64,000 bases of DNA from the NCBI GenBank assembly GCA_964453115.1, contig CAYVRT010000002.1, positions 124,001-188,000 of the forward strand. The letters are read 5' to 3'. This DNA is from JAIWNK01 sp964453115. Its GTDB lineage: Bacteria > Chloroflexota > Anaerolineae > Anaerolineales > Anaerolineaceae. A program made the position numbers and the translations under genes. This document shows, piece by piece, positions 45,753 through 53,319 of the stretch. Under the pieces are notes generated by a model, which saw only the letters and a program-made list of their open reading frames with translations, was not told the DNA's origin and searched no databases. How positions within the stretch are numbered: the stretch's first letter is position 1; each line of letters opens with the position of its first letter.

Positions 45753-46819
45753 TTTTCCACACCTGTAATCACAATCCCTTGCATAAATACTTTTTGCGCA
45801 GCAAAGAAAATGACGATCGGCAAAGCAATAGACATCATCGCTGCAGCCATTGCCAGCCCAGGCTGCACCGCATAAATGTTATTAAACTGTGTCAAACCGA
45901 CCGAAATTGTATACAGGTCTTCCTTGCCCTGCAAATACACCAACGGATTGAAGAAATCATTCCACGACCAGAAAAAGTGGAACATTGCTACTGCAGTAAT
46001 CGCAGGCCAGGATTGTGGAATAATGACCGAGAGCAATACCCTGAGTGGACTTGCGCCATCTATCATTGCCGCCTCATCCAAATCCTTCGGAATGCCACGG
46101 AAATACTGTCGTAGCAAAAACACATTGTAAGCATTCGCAAAAAAATGCGGAATAATCAATGGAGCCCAGGTACCGCCCCAACCAATTGCGCGGAAGAAAA
46201 TATACGTTGGAATTAGCGTCACCTGACTTGGCAAAATGATCGTCGCAATCAATACCACAAACAAGATATTGATCCCGGGAATGCGAAAACGCGAAAACCC
46301 ATAGGCAACTGCGACCGATGAAAGCAAAGTGCCGATCATGCTAACCAGGGCAATAAACAACGTGTTTAGGAACAATCGCCCGAACTTAATTTGGCTCCAT
46401 GCCGCCGGAAAATTAGCTAACGTTGGATCCAACCGATATACCGCCTCCAACGTTCGCCAGCGTCCCACCCAGTTAATGGTTCCTGCCTCAGGATTCTGCG
46501 GATCAATAAAATCACTGTCCTCACGACCCTTGCGCACCAAAGCCAATTCCCGTTCTCCATCTTCCATGGGTACAAGATATAGAGGATATTCCTGTCCATC
46601 ATATAGATAGGTAATGGGACTGGAAGGCAAAAAATGTGAATTGGGATCCACAATTTGCTGCATGCTTTTAAACGCCGTCACCAGCATATAGCCCAATGGC
46701 AGCAAGAAAACCAAAACGACCAAACTGCCAAACAACGTCATAGTCGCTGTTGCAGTAAATTTTCGCATTGCTCGCTGCGGCGAAACGAACTTCTTCGATG
46801 TTTTTTTCTGTGTATCCAT
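45749..46819 (-). CDS. Sugar ABC transporter permease, MalG type (CUT1)
   Basis: 356 residues, six membrane helices, EAA loop EAAMIDGASPLRVLLSVIIPQSWP that contacts the ATPase. Unusually long for MalG-type proteins (typically near 280): about 60 extra residues (67-125, LYDGQEYPLYLVPMEDG onward) sit in the first extracytoplasmic loop. Starts 2 bases after the MalF-type stop. No ATPase gene is in the operon, so it probably uses a shared MsiK-like ATPase encoded elsewhere. Confidence 0.9.
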   Translation of the reverse strand: MDTQKKTSKKFVSPQRAMRKFTATATMTLFGSLVVLVFLLPLGYMLVTAFKSMQQIVDPNSHFLPSSPITYLYDGQEYPLYLVPMEDGERELALVRKGREDSDFIDPQNPEAGTINWVGRWRTLEAVYRLDPTLANFPAAWSQIKFGRLFLNTLFIALVSMIGTLLSSVAVAYGFSRFRIPGINILFVVLIATIILPSQVTLIPTYIFFRAIGWGGTWAPLIIPHFFANAYNVFLLRQYFRGIPKDLDEAAMIDGASPLRVLLSVIIPQSWPAITAVAMFHFFWSWNDFFNPLVYLQGKEDLYTISVGLTQFNNIYAVQPGLAMAAAMMSIALPIVIFFAAQKVFMQGIVITGVEK

Positions 46820-46821
46820 GG

Positions 46822-47769
46822 TTACTCATTACCTCCCGCGTAATAAACCCAGCGATTGGATGTAACAAACAACAGAACCGTCAGCGCCAAAACAACAACA
46901 AACATCACCCAGGCTAATGTACACCCATACCCCATATCCAGAAAAGAAAATGCTGTTTTGTACAGGTAAAGATTGAAAAACATGGTCGCCCCATTCGGGT
47001 CTCCTCGCCCATTACTAATAATGTAAGCCTGTGTAAAATACTGGAACGAACCAATTAAAGCCAACACCAGGTTATAGAAAATTACCGGCGAAATCATTGG
47101 CACTGTAATGTTGAAGAAACTGCGCACCGGCCCCGCACCATCTACCTTGGCTGCTTCATACAATTCACTTGGCACATTTTGCAGCCCTGCCAAAAGCGTC
47201 AACATGGTATTACCAATCCCCCAAAAGCCCATAATCGTCAATGCTGGCAAAACCCAGTTCTCATCCTGAAACCAACGTGGCCCATCCACCCCTAATAACC
47301 ATTTAAGAAACACGTTCAACCAACCAGACTCGCTGTTCAAAATCCCTCCCCACACCATCACACCCACCACAACCGGGATCATATAGGGCATGTAAAACAG
47401 CGTCCGAAAAATATTTTTACCAAGCAAATGTTCGGAATTGACCAGCACCGCCGCAGCCAAAGGCAAAATGATGCTGAATGGGACTGAGATTAAAGCAAAC
47501 CGCAGAGTTACCATTGCAGCATTCAATACCTGCGGGTCTTTAAATAACCGAGTATAGTTACTGATTCCAATCCAGCGCATTGCCTGCGGGTCAATCGGGT
47601 TGTAATTGGTGAAAGAAAATAGCAGCGAAGCCACCATTGGCACCAATGTAAACACCAAAAACCCCAAAATCCACGGGCTGAGAAAAAACAACCCCCAACG
47701 CAGCTCACGCCGATGCAATCGCCCACCACGCGCCTTCCCAAGACTCATACTTCTGCCAATTGCCGCCAT
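46822..47769 (-). CDS. Sugar ABC transporter permease, MalF type (CUT1)
   Basis: 315 residues from ATG 47769 (MAAIGRSMSLGKARGG), GAGGAG lying 9 bases upstream; a start 27 bases earlier would include that site. Six helices, with EAAKVDGAGPVRSFFNITVPMISP as EAA loop and SFTNYNPIDPQAMRWIGISNYTRLF after helix 1, both typical of CUT1 permeases importing oligosaccharides. Pairs with the MalG-type permease that follows. Confidence 0.92.
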   Translation of the reverse strand: MAAIGRSMSLGKARGGRLHRRELRWGLFFLSPWILGFLVFTLVPMVASLLFSFTNYNPIDPQAMRWIGISNYTRLFKDPQVLNAAMVTLRFALISVPFSIILPLAAAVLVNSEHLLGKNIFRTLFYMPYMIPVVVGVMVWGGILNSESGWLNVFLKWLLGVDGPRWFQDENWVLPALTIMGFWGIGNTMLTLLAGLQNVPSELYEAAKVDGAGPVRSFFNITVPMISPVIFYNLVLALIGSFQYFTQAYIISNGRGDPNGATMFFNLYLYKTAFSFLDMGYGCTLAWVMFVVVLALTVLLFVTSNRWVYYAGGNE

Positions 47770-47797
47770 CGTCACACGCTCCTCTTTTGAATGCAAT

Positions 47798-47830
47798 GGC
47801 CTGACAGGCCTCGCCTAGACCTGTCAGGCC
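47798..47830 (-). terminator. Hairpin between binding-protein and permease genes
   Basis: Perfect 11-bp stem, GGCCTGACAGG (47798-47808) with CCTGTCAGGCC (47820-47830), 11-base loop, 35 bases after the binding-protein stop in transcription direction. No U-tract on the minus strand, so it is more likely an mRNA-stabilising 3' end hairpin or partial terminator that lets binding protein exceed permease. Confidence 0.6.
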
Positions 47831-47865
47831 TTGTCTTACACTTCTATTGACTTACAGCAACAGGA

Positions 47866-49320
47866 TTATTTCTCCTTGAAAATCCCATCCAACTCAGCCA
47901 GGAACTCGCCATAACGCTTTTCCAGGTCAAGATCGGGATTGCTGCGCAGATCACTACCAAGTTTAGCAAATGCATCGCTCGCCTTGGCATAGTTCGGGAT
48001 ATACAGCTCGTGATTGGGAACATCCATGTAGGGAATGCTATCCAGGAACACCTGCCAGTTAATCTTATTGGGAGCAAACTTCTCATCCAACGAGGTGAAG
48101 AAGTCGGCCTGCTGACTCTTGCGCGCCGGCAAACCGCCATAAATGGCATACAAATCCGCCGAACCTTCGCCCAGCATATAGGTATAAACCTTGAAAGCTT
48201 CTTCTGGATGCTTGCTGCCGGTCATGATGGCAAATGTATCGCCATGCATCTTCGATGTGATTACCCCGTTGTAGGAAGGCATCACAGCCACATCCCAGGA
48301 CTTGACGACCAATGGGTCAATGCAGCAGGTATACCACAGATGCGTGGTAGCCATTCCAACCTTACCAGAACCAAAGGCATTGCCTTTCATCATATCGCTA
48401 TCCAGCGCAGCCTGGCTGGGGATGAATGGCTGATCACCCCAAATACCATCATAGTACCAATCCCAAGCCAATTTCCATTCCTCAGAAATCACTGCGTTTT
48501 TGCTGCCATCCACCGGCAACGTTGCACCAAAGAGGGTGCCAATCGCTCGCGGGCTGTCTGTCCATTGCGGCACATAACCATACTGCACAATCTGAGTTGC
48601 ATCAAAATCAGGGCTGGTTGCATCATTGCCATTGGCGTCCACAGTCAGCAATTTTGCCAGTTTGGTCATAGTCTCAAACGTCCACTCTTCCTCAGTGCCA
48701 TCCGACCACTTATACTTCTCACCATACTTCTGGGGTGGATAGGCCAGGCCAGCTTCATCAAAAGCCTCTTTATTAAAGAACAAGGCTTCAGGGAAGATGG
48801 CAAAAGGCAGACCAACCAGCTTGCCCTCATCCTTATAGAAGTCAAGGAAAGCAGCATCAATATCGCTGGTATCGTAATTTGTCGCCTTAATCAAGGGTTC
48901 CAGGTCAAGAAAAGCACCCGGGAAAGCAGCACGTCCAGACGTTCCAACGGGGCCCACAATATCAGGCGCATTGTCAGCCGCAATCTGAGCCGTTAGGTTA
49001 TCGCGAGCATATTTATTGTCAACAATGATCGGGATTAGTTGAATTTCATCCTGTGAAGCATTGAATTTATCGCAAAATTCTTTTTCCAGCGGGATTTGCG
49101 CCGGCTGCGATCCAGCACCCAAACCAATATACCAGTAAATTTGCACCCGGTCTTTCATTGGTTCGGGGGTAGTCTCAACAACTTTTTCAACTTCCACCGT
49201 CTTGACAACTTCCACTTCAACGGTTTTTTCCACAACCTGGGGTGTTGGGGTAGCACAGGCAGCAAGCACCATACTCAAAACCACCAGCACTGCAAACACA
49301 ACAGCAAACTTCTTAGACAT
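47866..49320 (-). CDS. Extracellular sugar-binding lipoprotein (ABC importer, CUT1)
   Basis: 484 residues from ATG 49320 (MSKKFAVVFAVLVVLS), AAGGAG lying 9 bases upstream. Lipobox VLAAC, then an acidic/Val-rich linker of repeated VEVEK units up to PEPMKD, then a family-1-like binding protein (EKEFCDKFNASQDEIQLIPI, WSDGTEEEWTFETMTKLAKLL, SKHPEEAFKVYTYML). By context it binds cellobiose or longer beta-glucans. The linker type is frequent in Chloroflexota lipoproteins. The gene has a possible own promoter at 49375-49347. Confidence 0.92.
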   Translation of the reverse strand: MSKKFAVVFAVLVVLSMVLAACATPTPQVVEKTVEVEVVKTVEVEKVVETTPEPMKDRVQIYWYIGLGAGSQPAQIPLEKEFCDKFNASQDEIQLIPIIVDNKYARDNLTAQIAADNAPDIVGPVGTSGRAAFPGAFLDLEPLIKATNYDTSDIDAAFLDFYKDEGKLVGLPFAIFPEALFFNKEAFDEAGLAYPPQKYGEKYKWSDGTEEEWTFETMTKLAKLLTVDANGNDATSPDFDATQIVQYGYVPQWTDSPRAIGTLFGATLPVDGSKNAVISEEWKLAWDWYYDGIWGDQPFIPSQAALDSDMMKGNAFGSGKVGMATTHLWYTCCIDPLVVKSWDVAVMPSYNGVITSKMHGDTFAIMTGSKHPEEAFKVYTYMLGEGSADLYAIYGGLPARKSQQADFFTSLDEKFAPNKINWQVFLDSIPYMDVPNHELYIPNYAKASDAFAKLGSDLRSNPDLDLEKRYGEFLAELDGIFKEK

Positions 49321-49346
49321 GGCAGATTTCTCCTTCTCGCCTTTCC

Positions 49347-49410
49347 AAAATAGAGTTTTGAGAGAACACACACAAGAAACACACAAAACAGTTAGGTTGC
49401 ACAAAACAGT
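49347..49410 (-). promoter_or_regulatory. Possible internal promoter and 11-bp direct repeat before binding-protein gene
   Basis: Minus strand TTGTGT (49375-49370), 17-base spacer, TATTTT (49352-49347). Just upstream, CACAAAACAGT occurs twice on the plus strand (49382-49392 and 49400-49410), 18 bases apart. The repeat could be a regulator site. No CelR-type operator is present here. Confidence 0.4.
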
Positions 49411-49428
49411 ACCCCGATAGACCTCCTT

Positions 49429-50451
49429 TTAAGATTTGCTAACAGCTGAACGGCAAGACTCTCGAATTACCATCTCAGTCGGCAAAATGATTCGATGTGG
49501 CCCAGAACCAGGCTGTTCAATCAGGCCAATCAACGTCTCGGTCGCCACCGCACCAACCTTGAGAGTAGGCTGGCGCACCGTCGTAATCGGCGGATTGGTG
49601 CGCGCCACAAATGGCATATCGTCATAGCCAACCAGCCCCATGTCCTGAGGCACCTTCAAACCTGCTTCCTGAATGGCTCGCAAAGCACCCAAAGCCATAG
49701 CATCACTGGCTGCAAAAACCGCATCAGGGCGCAGCGGCAATAAACGCTGCATCGCCGCGTACCCACCCTCTTCACTAAAGTCTCCATCCACAATCAAACG
49801 AGCATCCATGGCAACCCCCCAAAATCGCAGCGCCGCATGATACCCCTCCAAACGATCTATACCAGCAATCATATTTTGCGGCCCCGTAATGGTCGCAACC
49901 CGACGATAGCCCATGCGCAGCAGATAAGAAACGATCTCTCGCGCGCTATTCGTATTGTCAACATCCACATAGTTAACCTGGTTATTGGAAGGATGGCGAC
50001 CAATCAGAATAAATGGTAGTTCTGCCTGAGCCAGCGCCTCAAGAATAGGATCATCTGTCATCATTGAAGAAAGAATCACACCATCAATCAAACGATTATT
50101 CAGAATATTGCCAATCGTGCGTCGCTCATACTCGGGCTCAGCAATCCACAGCATCACCGAATAGTTCAAAGCATTACAAGCGCTTGAAACCCCCTGAATC
50201 AAGAGTGGAAAATATGGATCAGTAAAAATACGCCCCACCCCCATGGGAATAACCAGCCCCAACACATGGGAGCGCCCCCCTGCCAGGCTACGCGCAGCCG
50301 CATTTGGCTGATAGTCCAGTTGCTTGATAACCAGTTCAACCCTGGCACGAGTATCCGGACTAACACGCGGGTCATGGTTAATCACTCTCGAAACCGTTGA
50401 GCGTGAGACTCCGCTTTTTTGGGCAATTTGTTCGAGGTTAAGACGTACCAT
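49429..50451 (-). CDS. LacI-family transcriptional regulator (CelR-like)
   Basis: 340 residues. Helix-turn-helix NLEQIAQKSGVSRSTVSRVINHDPRVSPDTRARV and hinge YQPNAAARSLAGGRSHVLGLV, then the periplasmic-binding-protein fold (VGYDDMPFVARTNPPITTVRQP near the end). The upstream region carries two perfect TGGGAGCGCTCCCA palindromes, identical to the operator of the cellobiose-responsive CelR repressors of actinobacteria, so autoregulation and control of the whole downstream sugar operon are likely. The recognition helix SRSTVSRVIN and hinge Leu fit that operator type. AGGA lies 6 bases before ATG 50451. Confidence 0.92.
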   Translation of the reverse strand: MVRLNLEQIAQKSGVSRSTVSRVINHDPRVSPDTRARVELVIKQLDYQPNAAARSLAGGRSHVLGLVIPMGVGRIFTDPYFPLLIQGVSSACNALNYSVMLWIAEPEYERRTIGNILNNRLIDGVILSSMMTDDPILEALAQAELPFILIGRHPSNNQVNYVDVDNTNSAREIVSYLLRMGYRRVATITGPQNMIAGIDRLEGYHAALRFWGVAMDARLIVDGDFSEEGGYAAMQRLLPLRPDAVFAASDAMALGALRAIQEAGLKVPQDMGLVGYDDMPFVARTNPPITTVRQPTLKVGAVATETLIGLIEQPGSGPHRIILPTEMVIRESCRSAVSKS

Positions 50452-50468
50452 GAATGATCCTCATCGTT

Positions 50469-50482
50469 TGGGAGCGCTCCCA
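50469..50482. promoter_or_regulatory. CelR-type operator, proximal
   Basis: TGGGAGCGCTCCCA, a perfect 14-bp palindrome 17 bases upstream of the LacI-family start codon, within the presumed transcript leader. Confidence 0.85.
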
Positions 50483-50492
50483 GGCGCTCTCC

Positions 50493-50514
50493 AAAAAACG
50501 CTGCAAAAAGCAGC
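50493..50514 (-). terminator. Terminator-like hairpin in regulator leader
   Basis: On the minus strand GCTGC-TTTTT-GCAGC (50514-50500) is followed by GTTTTTT. It lies between the two operators and before the LacI-family gene, so it may attenuate the operon transcript or stop upstream transcription. Confidence 0.5.
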
Positions 50515-50546
50515 AAAAAAAGAAGAAAAAAGGCTTTGTTTCCGTT

Positions 50547-50576
50547 ATTTTATTGCGCTTATGGGAGCGCTCCCAA
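50547..50576 (-). promoter_or_regulatory. Promoter of LacI/sugar operon overlapped by operator
   Basis: Minus strand TTGGGA (50576-50571), 18-base spacer, TAAAAT (50552-50547). The -35 hexamer shares bases with the distal operator, so bound repressor would block RNA polymerase. Confidence 0.55.
50562..50575. promoter_or_regulatory. CelR-type operator, distal
   Basis: Second perfect TGGGAGCGCTCCCA, 93 bases from the first copy (about nine helical turns), which would allow repressor looping. Confidence 0.85.
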
Positions 50577-50669
50577 GCATGTTTATCATACAACTTTCTT
50601 TTACTCCTGTCAAGCCCCTGCAACACCAATCTACTGCTAAATTGTTACAAAATTGCGCCCTATTTTTTA

Positions 50670-50698
50670 TCGACAAAAATCGTTTTCTTTGCTATACT
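50670..50698 (+). promoter_or_regulatory. Strong promoter of small RNA gene
   Basis: TCGACA (50670-50675), exactly 17 bases, TATACT (50693-50698) preceded by TGC (extended -10). Predicted start near 50705. It is the best-looking promoter in the window. Confidence 0.75.
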
Positions 50699-50704
50699 AT
50701 GTTC

Positions 50705-50850
50705 GTTCCCCTGCTCTATCCGTGACGAACGCGAAGGAGCTAGCCCCCCTAAAGCACACCCCGTGGCAACGCCTTGACGATAGAGCAGGGAACCTTCTTA
50801 AATCTCAAACGGCTATCCTCGTTCTCTGGATAGCCGTTCCGCTTCTCTTT
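50705..50850 (+). ncRNA. Uncharacterised free-standing structured small RNA
   Basis: The 423-base gap 50452-50874 contains no credible reading frame. From the predicted start, bases 50709-50720 pair perfectly with 50779-50790 (12 bp, CCCTGCTCTATC/GATAGAGCAGGG), extended by GTT/AAC with one bulged C, enclosing a 58-base loop with single-stranded-looking CCCCCC (50744-50749) and CCCC runs and a possible GGC-AAC-GCC hairpin. A Rho-independent terminator closes the gene. I checked from memory against SRP, 6S, tmRNA, RNase P and common riboswitch signatures and found no match. The C-rich loop recalls 6C-type RNAs that may pair with G-rich ribosome binding sites. Confidence 0.65.
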
Positions 50851-50852
50851 TC
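50808..50852 (+). terminator. Intrinsic terminator of small RNA
   Basis: Perfect 11-bp stem, AACGGCTATCC (50808-50818) with GGATAGCCGTT (50828-50838), 9-base loop, then CCGCTTCTCTTTT. It could also serve the convergent gene that stops at 50875. Confidence 0.85.
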
Positions 50853-50874
50853 CTACCCAAACTTCCACTCCACA

Positions 50875-52074
50875 TCAAGTTGAAAGTGTCATATTCAATT
50901 GTCGCGCTAATCCTTCCAATCGCTTCTGAATCAAAGGCCCGGCGTCCTGTGCACCCAACTCAAAAATTTCATCCCACAAGTTTTCTAACGTCAGGCTCAG
51001 CTTATCTTCCACCAGGCCAAGCAACCGAGCCGCCGGAAAAGCCCTGCCGCCCAACACAATTTGCGCCAACACCTTTGCGTCTCGCATCGTATCAACGCCC
51101 ACAATCTCTTTGCGCGCCGGCATCAATCCCAATTCTTCAGTATATTCAGCCAATACATTCGGTTGCATCAAATAATTTACCAAATCCAAGGCCGCACCCG
51201 GGTTGCGAGAATGCTTCCAAACAACCAGGCTCTGCGCCCCAACAAAAGCCGGCGCCGGCAGCGGCGCAACCCTTACATTCGTTTGCACTTCATCCGTCAT
51301 CAAACTACTCGAAAGCAGCCAGGAACCACTGATTGCAATCGCTGCATTCCCCTTCCAAAATTCCAACCCACAGCGCAATTGTTTTTGGCCATCTTCCTTC
51401 AATTGCAAGGATGAAAGAAAAAAACGCCGTAAATCATAGTAACGCACAATTCCCGCCAACGATTGAGGCTGATCAAAAACAACCTTTCGCCCGCTCTCCG
51501 AGAAGAAATCACTCCCCGCCCCCCAAATCCAGCTCGCAATATTATGCAATGTCCCATAACGCGAATTGTGCACCGGCAAAGCCAGCGGCAATGGATGCCC
51601 TGCAGAAGCCAAACGTTCCACAGTTCTCTCCAACGCATCAAAGCTAGCAAAGCCAGTCTCCGCGTCCACACCGGCCCGATCCAGCCAGTCTGCACGATAA
51701 GCAATCAAAACCGGGCTAACCATCCAGGGTATCGCCCAAACTTCTTTCTCCTCACCAATCGTTGCACCCGACCGCCAGGCAGCCGGCACAAAACTCTCCT
51801 CCCCGCCAAAAATCTCCACCTCGCGAGGTTCAAAGCAGCGCAAAACATTCATCCCAATAAAATCACTCACCCACGTCGAGCCAGCCTCTGAAACATCAGC
51901 GCCATGCCGGTACAAACCATACTTAACCAATTCTGCTCGGGCAGTAGCCCACTGCAAAACATTCAGGCGCACCTTAACATTGGTCTGCTGTTCAAAGTCA
52001 GCCAGATAATGTTCCAGAAGAGACAACTGGTTTTTTGAAGTAGATATTACAGAAAATTCAAGTTCAATGCTCAT
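50875..52074 (-). CDS. Solute-binding-protein-like protein without signal peptide
   Basis: 399 residues with the family-1 sugar-binding protein fold (YLADFEQQTNVKVRLNVLQWATARAELVKYGLYRHGADVSEAGSTWVSDFIGM, WAIPWMVSPVLIAYRADWLDRAG, GNAAIAISGSWLL, MQPNVLAEYTEELGLMPARKE). The start MSIELEFSVISTSKNQ leads straight into the first beta strand: no signal peptide, lipobox or membrane helix, and a TATACT lies only about 40 bases upstream, leaving no room for one. It would be cytoplasmic, perhaps a sugar sensor or storage protein. No Shine-Dalgarno precedes the ATG. Confidence 0.8.
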   Translation of the reverse strand: MSIELEFSVISTSKNQLSLLEHYLADFEQQTNVKVRLNVLQWATARAELVKYGLYRHGADVSEAGSTWVSDFIGMNVLRCFEPREVEIFGGEESFVPAAWRSGATIGEEKEVWAIPWMVSPVLIAYRADWLDRAGVDAETGFASFDALERTVERLASAGHPLPLALPVHNSRYGTLHNIASWIWGAGSDFFSESGRKVVFDQPQSLAGIVRYYDLRRFFLSSLQLKEDGQKQLRCGLEFWKGNAAIAISGSWLLSSSLMTDEVQTNVRVAPLPAPAFVGAQSLVVWKHSRNPGAALDLVNYLMQPNVLAEYTEELGLMPARKEIVGVDTMRDAKVLAQIVLGGRAFPAARLLGLVEDKLSLTLENLWDEIFELGAQDAGPLIQKRLEGLARQLNMTLST

Positions 52075-52172
52075 GGCAATAACGAAAACGACGAATTTCT
52101 ATACAGTATATCACAAAACTCTCCCCATTTGCAGCGTAATTTTTCTTCTTCGCTTTCATGTAAATTACACTT

Positions 52173-52201
52173 TTGGCATTTCTGACAAAACCAGATATAA
52201 T
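52173..52201 (+). promoter_or_regulatory. Promoter of site-2 protease operon
   Basis: TTGGCA (52173-52178), 17-base spacer, TATAAT (52196-52201). AGGA lies 8 bases before the ATG at 52235. Confidence 0.75.
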
Positions 52202-52234
52202 TAGAAAAACTTTGCGCCTTCCAGGAACCATACT

Positions 52235-53311
52235 ATGGATAAAATTTTAACTATTTTGGGCTTCATTCTTGCCCTGGGCATTTTGATCTTCCTTCACGAG
52301 TTGGGTCACTTTACAATCTCGAAACTGTTTCGCATCCCGATCGAAGAATTTGGGTTTGGGCTACCGCCTCGCCTTGTTCGTCTTTTTAAGTTCGGTGAAA
52401 CTGAATTCACCATCAACCTGATTCCCTTTGGCGCCTTTGTCCGACCGCGCGGCGAAGGAGATCCCGCTGTTTCAGATGGTCTGGCGGCAGCCAACCCCTG
52501 GGTACGTATGGCGGTTATGTTAGGCGGCCCAATGATGAACCTGTTTGCCGGCTTCCTCATTTTCCTCTTCGTCATCAATCAAAATGGTACAGCCGATCTC
52601 TCGCGCGTCTCTATCTATCAGGTCATCCCCGAAACACCAGCCCAGGCCGCTGGTTTGCAAGCCAATGACTTGTTGCTAGCCATCAATGGACAACCCGTAA
52701 CCGATACACAAATGGTAATTGCTACCGTCAAACAAAATGCTGGCAACGAAATTACCCTTCTCATCGAGCGATCAGGGCAACAAATCGAAATTTTCGCCAC
52801 CCCGCGCCTCAATCCCCCTCCCGACCAGGGTTCCCTTGGCATCATCCTTGGCAATCCCCGCCGCGCCGCCACACTCAACGAATCCATCCCGCTCGCCCTC
52901 AAAGAGGTATATCAACAATCCACCATGCTCTTTCGTTTGCCAGGCGCTCTGATCAGCGGTGCCATCACCCCAGAACAAGCCCGCCCCGTTGGCCCAATTG
53001 GCATGTTCAGTGTCTACGAAATGGCGCGTGATCAAGATCTGCAAAACGCTGGTTTAAACACCTCAGCTGATAATTCCAACACCCTTTGGTTCATCGGCAT
53101 CATCTCCATCGCCCTCGGCGTAACCAATTTGCTCCCACTACCAGCATTGGATGGCGGACGCATCCTCTTCCTCTTACCAGAGCTTGTTTTCCGTCGCCGA
53201 GTTCCAGCAGAACGCGAAAACCTGGTTCATGCTGTTGGCATCATCTTGTTAATTGCCCTCATGTTCTACATTACCCTCCAAGACATCATCAACCCAGTCA
53301 CACTTCAATAG
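52235..53311 (+). CDS. rseP: Site-2 protease (M50 family, RseP-like)
   Basis: 358 residues. Zinc site HELGH at 21-25 in the first helix, second metal/substrate motif NLLPLPALDGGR near residue 305, a PDZ domain between (VSIYQVIPETPAQAAGLQANDLLLAINGQPV), and four membrane helices. Cleaves substrates within the membrane, typically anti-sigma factors or signal-peptide remnants. First gene of a four-gene operon; the HEAT-repeat gene starts 8 bases after its stop. Confidence 0.93.
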   Translation: MDKILTILGFILALGILIFLHELGHFTISKLFRIPIEEFGFGLPPRLVRLFKFGETEFTINLIPFGAFVRPRGEGDPAVSDGLAAANPWVRMAVMLGGPMMNLFAGFLIFLFVINQNGTADLSRVSIYQVIPETPAQAAGLQANDLLLAINGQPVTDTQMVIATVKQNAGNEITLLIERSGQQIEIFATPRLNPPPDQGSLGIILGNPRRAATLNESIPLALKEVYQQSTMLFRLPGALISGAITPEQARPVGPIGMFSVYEMARDQDLQNAGLNTSADNSNTLWFIGIISIALGVTNLLPLPALDGGRILFLLPELVFRRRVPAERENLVHAVGIILLIALMFYITLQDIINPVTLQ

Positions 53312-53319
53312 GACCGCTG

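Noticed and set aside
50454..50777. Open frames across the LacI leader and small RNA region
   Set aside because: They run through operators, a terminator hairpin and the RNA helix, and show no coding character or ribosome binding sites.
50705..50793. Small RNA as SRP (4.5S) RNA
   Set aside because: GAAGGAGC is superficially like the SRP tetraloop region, but it lies on the 5' side and the symmetric-loop partner sequences are missing.
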